Shown: piece by piece, positions 16,291-22,615 of the stretch | Layout: each line of letters opens with the position of its first letter | How positions within the stretch are numbered: the stretch's first letter is position 1 | Assembly (NCBI GenBank): GCA_042095835.1 | Contig: JBELML010000099.1 | Coordinates: forward strand, 1 to 24,297 | Length of the DNA: 24,297 nucleotides | Reading direction: 5' to 3' | From: DATFKA01 sp042095835 | Lineage (GTDB): Bacteria; Bacteroidota; Bacteroidia; Chitinophagales; Saprospiraceae | Made by a program: the position numbers and the translations under genes | The notes under the pieces: generated by a model | The model's database searches: none | The model's input: only the letters and a program-made list of their open reading frames with translations | Told to the model about the DNA's origin: nothing

Positions 16291-17406
16291 TTACAGCTTC
16301 ACTACTAATTCTATACTAGGATGCTGCTTGGGTGCCGTCACTGCATTCAACACCTCAAAAGTCATCGTAAATTCCTCCAAATCTTCCAAAGTTTTGACCT
16401 GAATCGTTGTCGTTGTATTCGGATGAATCGAAATGATATCTGCATTGGCGTGTAGCGTATAGGCACTCTTATTCATCAAGATATATTCTACATCACTATC
16501 GTTCATAATGCTGACTTCTGCTACTTGAGCGGTGCCGATATAGCTCGCTTTTTCTACAATCAGGCAAGCCTTAATCAATGGAACCAGCTGATCTTCTCTA
16601 CCAATCAATGTATTGTTGAACCAGGCTACTGTACGTTGAGCAAAAAAGGCATCCTTGATGGCAGCGGCTGATTTTTCCGTAGCAAAAGCTAGGGTAATTG
16701 GACGGTGGCCACCCTCCGGTACTTTATATTGCCAGTCAACTAGCCCATGTATATCTGAGGTGCCTACAATCGTCAGGTCGTAATCCAAGGCAATCTGCAG
16801 GGCCTCATCGGAGTAGGTCAAATCGTTGACAACTTCTATGCCATGCAGCAGGCCTTCTTTCACCAGGTACTCATGCGTTGGCGTCATACGCGCGGTCCCA
16901 TCTCTGCGTTGAGCAATCCAATTGGGATGGTTCCAAAAAGCAAAACCACCCTGCCGTTTTACTTCTCTGAATACTTCTATAGAATCCTGGATCATCAATT
17001 TATTGGCATCCTGGATAAAGATGGCATTATTGTGGCCAGGAGGCATACTACGCGTGATCTCAGCTCCTGGAATCACCAACAGATCGTATGGTCTAGCAAT
17101 TCGCTCCGTTTCTTGGTAGGAACGGTTGCGATCTGGATGCGGGATATCTTTACCATGTGGCTGATATTCTAGATGCTCTGTCATAGAAATGGCGTGCACA
17201 CTATCTCGCAAAGCTTCCTGTACTCGAATATCTGGCCAAACGCTCCCATCAGAAAATACGGTATGCTGGTGAAAGTCACAGACGATGGTTTTGAAACCCG
17301 GCACATCAGGAAAATGAATGGCCCGGTTGTGCTGGTGCGGATTAAAAGTTTGGGCAGAGGCAACTATTACCATAAAAAGTAATAGAAAAGTAATGGTATT
17401 TTTCAT
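16291..17406 (-). CDS. Exported PHP-domain phosphoesterase (possibly Sb-PDE type)
   Basis: A 371-aa protein with a signal peptide ending in VASAQ (residue 19). The PHP metal-binding motif DFHQHTVFSDGS places H46 and H48 as first metal ligands; SMTEHLEY supplies the second motif, NHPNW the third and GTSDIHG a fourth His/Asp pair, so a full metal site seems present. PHP domains hydrolyse phosphoesters with two or three metal ions. The overall layout resembles exported proteins annotated as Sb-PDE family phosphodiesterases, but that narrower name rests on memory of the pattern only. Residues after about 265 form a beta-rich C-terminal region. The gene is convergent with the secreted hydrolase and divergent from the unknown membrane protein. 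Likely role: phosphate scavenging from organic esters in the periplasm. Confidence 0.86.
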   Translation of the reverse strand: MKNTITFLLLFMVIVASAQTFNPHQHNRAIHFPDVPGFKTIVCDFHQHTVFSDGSVWPDIRVQEALRDSVHAISMTEHLEYQPHGKDIPHPDRNRSYQETERIARPYDLLVIPGAEITRSMPPGHNNAIFIQDANKLMIQDSIEVFREVKRQGGFAFWNHPNWIAQRRDGTARMTPTHEYLVKEGLLHGIEVVNDLTYSDEALQIALDYDLTIVGTSDIHGLVDWQYKVPEGGHRPITLAFATEKSAAAIKDAFFAQRTVAWFNNTLIGREDQLVPLIKACLIVEKASYIGTAQVAEVSIMNDSDVEYILMNKSAYTLHANADIISIHPNTTTTIQVKTLEDLEEFTMTFEVLNAVTAPKQHPSIELVVKL

Positions 17407-17494
17407 GGCTTCTCGTTTTGATTGCTTAAAATTACTAGATCAATGTTACCTGTAACTTAACGATTTATATATTGTGTAAAAAAATCCACTACCC

Positions 17495-18634
17495 ATGTTG
17501 AATTTAGCCATTGGATTATTCGTTGTATACCTCATCTTGAGCATGCTTTGCTCGGGAATCCAAGAAGCCATTGCAGGATGGATTCGCCTGCGCGGCAAAA
17601 TGCTGCTGGGCGCTATTGAAAAAATGCTCACCAACCAAGAAGGTGGAAACAAAGAAAACAATGAACTCTACAGCGAATTTGTCAACAACAAATGGTTCAA
17701 GAGTTTGTGTCGGAGTAAATTGACTTGGCTACAGCGCATTCTTCCGATCAAAAAAGATCCCTCCTATATCGAAGATGAAGCCTTTGGCACCATTATTCTA
17801 CAAGTCTTAGGTAGTAGTGCGAGCCTGCCCGCTATACAGCAAAAGGTGAATAATATGGCAGATGGAGATCTCAAAAATTTCTTACAGGATCTCATTCATA
17901 AATCCAATGGTAATATTACCGTCTTTAAAAAGTCGATTACCGATTGGTATAATTCTATCATGAGCGAAGTGAGTTCTTGGTACAGAAGCCGCTCCCATAC
18001 GATGCTTTTCCTCATTGGTATGATCCTAGCGACTGTACTTAATGCCGATACTTTCTCGATTTATTACAAACTATCTAAAGATCCGGCTTTGCAGCAAGAG
18101 CTCGTCGCCTTAGCAGAAAACTATGTCAATCAGGGTGGATTTGAGGCCAGTAGCCCTGCCGTAGTTGCCGATAGCACCCAAGCTCAGCTACAAACACTAG
18201 AAGAGCAAATCACAGAACTCGTCTCTGAAGGCGTTGGCTCTATTTACACCCCATTAGGTCTAGGCTGGGAGGATTTCCATTGGAGTAAATTGCTCAATCC
18301 CGCTTGGTTATTCATGAAACTCTTAGGCATCCTGATTACCTCTTTTGCGATCGCTATGGGCGCCTCCTTCTGGTTTAGCATCATTAAAAACTTACTCAGC
18401 TTTGGCAAAGGTGGTAGCACCACGACCGCCCCTACAAGCCAGCAGCCGATCATTCAACCTATTATTCAAACACAAGCTAGCCCCAACCCTATTATCCCAG
18501 CAACAAATGCACCAATGCCCATTGACTTGGGTAGTAATACGCTCGCTCCTTTTACAACTCAGTTTCCTGGCCAGATTGTAGGTGGAGGATTGCCCTCAAA
18601 TACGCCTGCGCCTGATACGCCGCCGCCTGCTTGA
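17495..18634 (+). CDS. Membrane protein of unknown function
   Basis: A 379-aa protein that I cannot assign to a named function. A first membrane segment spans about residues 2-27 (AIGLFVVYLILSMLCSG), followed by a basic, Gln/Asn-rich cytoplasmic stretch with an IEDEAFG element. A second segment lies at about 168-190 (FLIGMILATVLNADTFSIYY) and is followed by a helical loop (LQQELVALAENYV...LQTLEEQITELV). A third segment is at about 271-305 (LGILITSFAIAMGASFWF). The last 70 residues are a Pro/Thr/Gln-rich tail that ends in PPPA. The order 'ATVLNADT, short-chain loop, GASFWF' recalls an uncharacterised family scattered through bacteria. It is divergent from the phosphoesterase gene and is followed directly by the periodic repeat array. 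Confidence 0.8.
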   Translation: MLNLAIGLFVVYLILSMLCSGIQEAIAGWIRLRGKMLLGAIEKMLTNQEGGNKENNELYSEFVNNKWFKSLCRSKLTWLQRILPIKKDPSYIEDEAFGTIILQVLGSSASLPAIQQKVNNMADGDLKNFLQDLIHKSNGNITVFKKSITDWYNSIMSEVSSWYRSRSHTMLFLIGMILATVLNADTFSIYYKLSKDPALQQELVALAENYVNQGGFEASSPAVVADSTQAQLQTLEEQITELVSEGVGSIYTPLGLGWEDFHWSKLLNPAWLFMKLLGILITSFAIAMGASFWFSIIKNLLSFGKGGSTTTAPTSQQPIIQPIIQTQASPNPIIPATNAPMPIDLGSNTLAPFTTQFPGQIVGGGLPSNTPAPDTPPPA

Positions 18635-18639
18635 TTTTG

Positions 18640-18940
18640 TGGAGACTTTGTGACTTGGGAACTTGGAGAGGGAGACCTTGAGACTGGGAGACTGGGTGAC
18701 TTGGAGACCTGGGGAGAGGGAGAAGAGTGACTGAGAGACTGGGTGACTTGGAGTTCTGGTGTTCTAGTGTATTACTTGACACTTGGCACTTGACACTTGG
18801 CACTTGGCACATATCAACGGGGACTTGGGGACTCTGTGACTTGGGGACTTTGTGACTTGGGGACCTGGAGTTCTGGTGTTCTGGTGTTCTAGTGTATTAC
18901 ATGGCACTTGACACTTGGCACATACCAACGGGGACTTGGA
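18640..18940 (+). repeat. G-rich 8-bp/7-bp periodic repeat array (non-coding)
   Basis: This fills most of the 393-bp gap between the membrane-protein and carboxypeptidase genes. Much of it is made of degenerate 8-mers such as AGACTGGG, TGACTTGG and GGACTTTG, interrupted by blocks of 7-mers (CACTTGG, CACTTGA). A larger direct repeat is visible: 18750-18830 and 18867-18940 both run from GGAGTTCTGG through CTAGTGTATTAC, the 7-mer block and CAACGGGGACTTGG. The plus strand is strongly G/T-rich. Open frames across it (Ser/Pro/Lys-rich) are by-products of the periodicity. It resembles the short tandemly repeated sequences seen between genes in cyanobacteria and some Bacteroidota; function is unknown. 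Confidence 0.85.
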
Positions 18941-18950
18941 GATGTGTATA

Positions 18951-18987
18951 TAATGACAAAGGCTCCTTGCGTCGCCTTTTGTCATTA
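18951..18987. repeat. Hairpin ahead of the carboxypeptidase gene
   Basis: TAATGACAAAGGC (18951-18963) pairs with GCCTTTTGTCATTA (18974-18987) with a single bulged base and a 10-nt loop. It could end transcripts from the membrane-protein gene through the repeat array. Its 3' end overlaps the -7 box of the downstream promoter, so it may instead be a regulator-binding dyad. Confidence 0.5.
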
Positions 18988-18993
18988 ACTTTG
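18986..18993 (+). promoter_or_regulatory. Putative -7 box of the carboxypeptidase gene
   Basis: TAACTTTG fully matches TAnnTTTG, 34 bp before the ATG at 19028. The best -33 candidate is CTTG at 18966-18969 with a short 16-nt spacer, inside the hairpin loop, so the upstream half is weak. Confidence 0.4.
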
Positions 18994-19027
18994 TTGTAGA
19001 CTAAAAAACGAAAAATCAATCTTGCTT

Positions 19028-20284
19028 ATGAAAATTGCTAAAATTGCATGCTTTACTATTTTAATTATTGGCTTTTTTAGCTCCTGCAAAACCAGTAAAA
19101 AGTGGGCAGGGCAAGCGCCTATTCGAATTGTTCCTACTTATACATTGCCCATTCAGCAGCAATGGAAACGCACTTTTGATATTGGCTCAGGTATCTATCT
19201 CAGTAATAATTTTGAAGGAGCCAGGCTCAATGGCGCAATTCTGGCTGGCGACACTTTGATCACTGCGCTAATCACCTCTGAGAACACGCCGATTAACCCG
19301 AGTCCCTGGTACGCTTTTAAACTGTGGTCTCAAGAAAAAAGGAGCATACGACTCAAACTAAGCTATCAAGACGGTGCATTACATCGATATTATCCAAAAT
19401 TAAGTAGCGATGGCGCCAATTGGACTCCTATCGCAGAAGATCAATACCAACTAGGCAGAACAGAAGCAGCACCCAACGGGCGACTACTTGCTTTTGAAGC
19501 CTACCTAGATCTGCAGATTGGCCCCGATACTCTTTGGATAGCGGCCCAAGAGCTAAACACTTCAAAACACGTTTGGGAATGGACAAAATCCCTAGCCGCA
19601 AAGCCCTATGTCGATCAATTTACACTTGGTCAAAGTAGAGAAAATAGGCCTATTCCTGGAATGAAGATTGGTACTGCTGATGATCAAAAAATGATCTTCG
19701 TTTTATCCAGACAGCATCCTCCTGAAGTCACGGGCTATTTAGCGATGCAGGCTTTCGTAGAGACCTTGGCTAGTGACACCGACCTAGCTCAACAATTCCG
19801 AAAAGAGTTTAATGCTTATATCATACCCTTTGCCAATCCAGATGGCGTAGACAATGGCCACTGGCGCCACAGCACTGCGGGTATTGACCTCAACCGGGAT
19901 TGGAAAAATGTCAACCAACCAGAAGTGGCAGCGATCCAATCTTTTTTGGCAGAAAAAGATGAGAAAGGTACCTTCTACTTTGGCGTTGACTTCCATTCAA
20001 CTTGGGAAGATATTTACTACACTATATCGCCAGAGCTAAAAGGGAATAAACCAGGACTCGTACCAGCAATGATCCAAGAAATGGCCCAAGAATTAAAGCT
20101 CAACCCCAATATCAGACCAGGAACAAGTACCGAACGAGGCGCAACCTCTTCGTCTTACATGTTTCACGTCTTAGGAGCAGAAGCTTTGACTTATGAAATT
20201 GGAGACAATACCCCTCGCGATCTTGTACGCAAAAAGGGAGAAGTATCTGCTTTGAAATTGATGAAATTATTGTTGGAGGATTAA
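19028..20284 (+). CDS. Lipoprotein M14-family zinc carboxypeptidase
   Basis: A 418-aa predicted lipoprotein with lipobox FFSSC (Cys20), followed by the charged stretch KTSKKW. Residues about 25-195 form a beta-rich N-terminal domain. The rest is an M14 peptidase: zinc ligands H230 and E233 in RQHPPEVTG, the substrate-binding NPDGVDNGHWRHS and LNRDW, third ligand H323 in DFHSTW, and catalytic E390 in TYEIGDNTPR. All needed residues are present, so it should be an active metallopeptidase that trims peptides or peptide side chains at the membrane surface or periplasm. The layout fits the subfamily related to cytosolic-type carboxypeptidases. ATG 19028 is preferred over the TTG two codons upstream. 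It follows the repeat array and converges with a hydrolase gene. Confidence 0.92.
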   Translation: MKIAKIACFTILIIGFFSSCKTSKKWAGQAPIRIVPTYTLPIQQQWKRTFDIGSGIYLSNNFEGARLNGAILAGDTLITALITSENTPINPSPWYAFKLWSQEKRSIRLKLSYQDGALHRYYPKLSSDGANWTPIAEDQYQLGRTEAAPNGRLLAFEAYLDLQIGPDTLWIAAQELNTSKHVWEWTKSLAAKPYVDQFTLGQSRENRPIPGMKIGTADDQKMIFVLSRQHPPEVTGYLAMQAFVETLASDTDLAQQFRKEFNAYIIPFANPDGVDNGHWRHSTAGIDLNRDWKNVNQPEVAAIQSFLAEKDEKGTFYFGVDFHSTWEDIYYTISPELKGNKPGLVPAMIQEMAQELKLNPNIRPGTSTERGATSSSYMFHVLGAEALTYEIGDNTPRDLVRKKGEVSALKLMKLLLED

Positions 20285-20289
20285 TAAAA

Positions 20290-20328
20290 AAGAGTTCTTC
20301 AAGGCTAATGCCCATTAAAAGAACTCTT
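20290..20328. terminator. Hairpin between convergent genes
   Basis: AAGAGTTCTT (20290-20299) and AAGAACTCTT (20319-20328) are perfect 10-bp arms around a 19-nt loop that itself holds GGC/GCC. It lies between the carboxypeptidase stop (20284) and the stop of the convergent hydrolase (20361) and probably serves as a terminator. Confidence 0.55.
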
Positions 20329-20360
20329 CAAATATTCTACAGATTAAAGTAACACCGTAT

Positions 20361-21182
20361 TTATACTGCCAATTTCTGTGTCAGAATGGCTTTGGTTTCG
20401 TCAGACCATAAAATGGAATAGTGCCCTAAATGGTCCAACTCTATCATTTCTGATTGCTCAAATGCTTCATGCACTACTCTGGCTTTATCAATGGGTATGA
20501 TTTTATCTTTTACAGAGTGAATAATGGTGGCTTGCGCTACATTATCCAAATCTTGGCAATAGATGGCCATATCCATTTCTTGTATAGAGATATTCAGAAA
20601 TTCTTCATTTTTCTTGACGACTTTTTGGAAGGTTTTTTCTGACACCCCTAAAAAATCAGTCACACTTTTGATGTAGTGTACATATTTTTGGGGCGTCGTG
20701 ATCATAAACCAATGCTTCAGCTTTAGCTCTTTTTGTCGCTTTAAAGTCATAGCAGATACCACACTCCCAAAGGAATGGCTAATTAAAATTTCCGGTTGGT
20801 ATTGGATAGCTAGTTGCTCTGCCAAATCCACAATATCAAACATATTCATTTCGCCGTTAGAGCTACGCCCGTGAGAGGGCGCATCAAAAGCGATCACTTG
20901 GTAGCCTTGGGCTAGTAAAGGCTCCACCATACCTCCAAAATTTCCTGCTTGACCTTCCCAACCGTGAATACAAAGCGCCACCTTATGCTCAGGGTTTCCC
21001 CACTGATAGGTTTGGATATCAAAACCCTGGAAACGAATGGTCTCCTGCTCAGCTTGCTCAAGAACAGCCTCCTCAAAGTCTCGCTTTTTCTTAATCCGCG
21101 GTTTACTCATCAGCTGAAAAATCTTCTTCGCTACTAGTGAAGGCGCGATTTTATCCAAAGTCCGAAAGTAAAGTGATACCAT
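20361..21182 (-). CDS. Alpha/beta hydrolase (cytoplasmic)
   Basis: A 273-aa protein of the alpha/beta hydrolase fold. The oxyanion strand is ALCIHGWEGQAGNF, followed by the family strand VIAFDAPSHGRSS. The nucleophile elbow reads SHSFG with Ser137 (first position Ser where Gly is usual), the acid is Asp226 in HSVKDKIIP, and the base is His254 in DHLGHYS. The triad and spacing are complete. No signal peptide is seen; residues 1-20 (MVSLYFRTLDKIAPSLVAKK) are amphipathic and basic. The general layout is close to RsbQ/BioH-like and lysophospholipase-like hydrolases, but the substrate cannot be told. It converges with the carboxypeptidase gene, and its upstream spacer holds several dyads. Confidence 0.87.
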   Translation of the reverse strand: MVSLYFRTLDKIAPSLVAKKIFQLMSKPRIKKKRDFEEAVLEQAEQETIRFQGFDIQTYQWGNPEHKVALCIHGWEGQAGNFGGMVEPLLAQGYQVIAFDAPSHGRSSNGEMNMFDIVDLAEQLAIQYQPEILISHSFGSVVSAMTLKRQKELKLKHWFMITTPQKYVHYIKSVTDFLGVSEKTFQKVVKKNEEFLNISIQEMDMAIYCQDLDNVAQATIIHSVKDKIIPIDKARVVHEAFEQSEMIELDHLGHYSILWSDETKAILTQKLAV

Positions 21183-21428
21183 AGTTATTTTTAATGAGAC
21201 CCAACGCTTTAGTAACAGCCAAAAAATAACTTACCGATTTTGATGGATTCTTTTGCTCCAATACGGCGTTAAAAAGCCTCGCTGATGCCCTGCATCATCT
21301 ACGTTTTTTGCCTTGTCTTGGCTCAAAATCTTCTCGATCAAAATACGGGGCTTATTCTCTGTCCGTTACTTAGCGGTGCAGGTCGAATTAATCCCGAAGA
21401 AATCCTATACTACTGCCTCTCCAGCACA
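21183..21428. other. Spacer with several dyads, no supported gene
   Basis: This 246-bp spacer between two minus-strand genes is longer and more structured than its neighbours. It holds GTTATTTTT (21184-21192)/AAAAATAAC (21222-21230), the tight dyad TGATGC-CCT-GCATCA (21283-21297) and GGC-GTTAAAAA-GCC near 21266. A 51-codon open frame on the plus strand (21286-21441) overlaps the end of the DinB gene antisense and has no known family marks. It may be a dispersed repeat or a structured leader of the hydrolase gene. Confidence 0.35.
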
Positions 21429-21974
21429 TCATTGGCTTAAACCTTTCTGAAAATTGAGAAAGTGATGCTCTGTATGATAGACCGTAAAAAGCAATATCTC
21501 GCGGATCGTCATTTTACCTAGCAATGGATGGGGTAATAAGTAAATACCCATTTTTTCTTCATCCCACTTATCTATAATAGATAGCAAGCTTTCTAGTTCA
21601 CGATGAAGCTTGGATTCGATACCCTTTTTATCTTCTGCTGACACAGGATCTGCGCCAAAGGCATTATTGCTAGTATCTGCCACAGCCAGTTTTGCATGAT
21701 ATTTTTCTACAATTTCTTGGTAGCTCCTTTCTGGTCTATCGTTCTTTTTTCCGAACATTCCTGCTAGCGCCATTTTGGGCATTCTTAGCGCCTTATTGAC
21801 CGCCTTTGTACTTTTAATCAGATGTAGCAAATGCTGCCCACAACTCCATTTACCCTCTTCATAGCTCCTAGCAAAATCATCAGAAGATAGCTCTTTTAAA
21901 AAATCAAAAATACGCTGATACTGCTGGGCCAAGGCCGTTTTGATTTCTTCTTTATTTTGTATAATTACCTCCAT
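21429..21974 (-). CDS. DinB/YfiT-superfamily protein
   Basis: A 181-aa four-helix-bundle protein of the DinB superfamily. The metal ligands are visible: H48 in CGQHLLHL and the HxxxH pair H167/H171 in YHTEHHFLN near the C-terminus. The Gly-Lys-Trp-Ser turn (GKWSCGQH) is typical. Members with a full His triad bind a metal ion; several act as thiol-dependent S-transferases using bacillithiol or mycothiol, others have no known activity. The gene is divergent from an HxlR-family regulator, with a perfect palindrome 16 bp upstream of its start codon, so it is likely a target of that regulator. A detoxification role is therefore plausible but inferred. Its terminal TGA lies next to a structured spacer. 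Confidence 0.88.
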   Translation of the reverse strand: MEVIIQNKEEIKTALAQQYQRIFDFLKELSSDDFARSYEEGKWSCGQHLLHLIKSTKAVNKALRMPKMALAGMFGKKNDRPERSYQEIVEKYHAKLAVADTSNNAFGADPVSAEDKKGIESKLHRELESLLSIIDKWDEEKMGIYLLPHPLLGKMTIREILLFTVYHTEHHFLNFQKGLSQ

Positions 21975-21978
21975 TACT

Positions 21979-22009
21979 TTTGATTATCTGGTTACTATTA
22001 GTAACTTTA
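21979..22009 (+). promoter_or_regulatory. Putative promoter of the HxlR-family gene
   Basis: TTTG (21979-21982), an exact 19-nt spacer and TAACTTTA (22002-22009, one base off TAnnTTTG) make a strong Bacteroidota-type promoter. The palindrome at 21991-22005 fills the spacer and enters the -7 box, so binding there should block this promoter. Confidence 0.55.
21991..22005. promoter_or_regulatory. Candidate HxlR operator, perfect 15-bp palindrome
   Basis: GTTACTATTAGTAAC is a perfect inverted repeat with 7-bp arms and one central base. It contains TTAC-N5-GTAA, the operator form I recall for the Bacillus HxlR-family regulators CatR and YodB. It lies between the divergent DinB-like and HxlR-like genes, within the regulator gene's own promoter. 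Joint control of both genes is inference. Confidence 0.6.
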
Positions 22010-22075
22010 ATTCTCTTGTAAGATAGGACTTTATACACCTCAAAGCAAGAACTAACCAATACATAACTCAGTAAC

Positions 22076-22504
22076 ATGGCAGTAACTAATGCTGATAATC
22101 AGGAGCTTAAACTGAAAAAAAACATCAAAGATTATTTTCTAAAAACCCGCCCACTTTTAGAAGCAGGCCTCTGCCCTACGGCCAATCTCTTTTCAGCTTC
22201 TATGGACAAATGGAGCTTATTTTGCATCATGAACTTGGGCTACTACAAGGTGCTCCGCTTCAATCAACTGAAGACCAATATCGATGGCATTTCTGCTAGA
22301 ATGCTATCCGTGACTCTTAAGAAATTGGAAAATAATGGTATCCTCAAGCGTAAGGTTTATCCCGAAGTACCACCTAGAGTAGAATATACGCTCACTACCT
22401 TTGGGGAAGGTTTTGCAGAGCGCCTGGTAGATATGGGCCACTGGTTGTTGGCCAATAGTGAGAAATTGAAAACCATTCATAAAGAAGAATCGCTGGGAAG
22501 CTAA
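22076..22504 (+). CDS. HxlR-family winged-helix transcriptional regulator
   Basis: A 142-aa DNA-binding protein of the HxlR family, which holds redox- or electrophile-sensing regulators such as YodB, CatR and HypR. The family core is present: LCPTANLFSASMDKWSLF (residues 32-49) with the conserved cysteine C33, the winged helix FNQLKTNIDGISARMLSVTL, KKLENNGILKR and the wing PPRVEYTLTTFGEGF, ending in a dimerisation helix. A second cysteine is C50. In YodB-like members an N-terminal cysteine reacts with quinones or diamide; C33 sits at the usual family cysteine, so sensing is plausible. It is divergent from a DinB-family gene and has a palindrome within its own promoter, which suggests autoregulation. 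An N-terminal extension of about 30 residues is a little long. Confidence 0.93.
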   Translation: MAVTNADNQELKLKKNIKDYFLKTRPLLEAGLCPTANLFSASMDKWSLFCIMNLGYYKVLRFNQLKTNIDGISARMLSVTLKKLENNGILKRKVYPEVPPRVEYTLTTFGEGFAERLVDMGHWLLANSEKLKTIHKEESLGS

Positions 22505-22522
22505 AAATGGTGTACCAGAAAA

Positions 22523-22560
22523 ATGTAGAAGAGATGGAGCAAGCCCCACATCTTCTACAT
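22523..22560. terminator. Hairpin between convergent genes
   Basis: ATGTAGAAGA (22523-22532) and TCTTCTACAT (22551-22560) are perfect 10-bp arms with an 18-nt loop. It lies between the HxlR-gene stop (22504) and the stop of the convergent phosphatase-like gene (22616) and probably ends one or both transcripts. Confidence 0.55.
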
Positions 22561-22615
22561 CTACTGATAAAGGTTTCCTTCTGTCACCTTTGTCTATCTC
22601 TGAACCCCTAGAAAC

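Noticed and set aside
18750..18940. Possible CRISPR-like direct repeats
   Set aside because: Only two long copies occur, the 'spacers' are themselves degenerate repeats, and there are no cas genes.
18552..18985. Two minus-strand open frames rich in Ser, Pro, Lys and repeated Cys-Gln-Val across the G-rich array
   Set aside because: They are translations of the 8-bp/7-bp periodic DNA; one runs into the end of the membrane-protein gene, and neither has a start signal or domain.
21286..21441. 51-codon plus-strand frame in the structured spacer
   Set aside because: It has no recognised family, promoter or clear ribosome site and overlaps the DinB gene antisense, so it is reported only as a possibility within the spacer entry.
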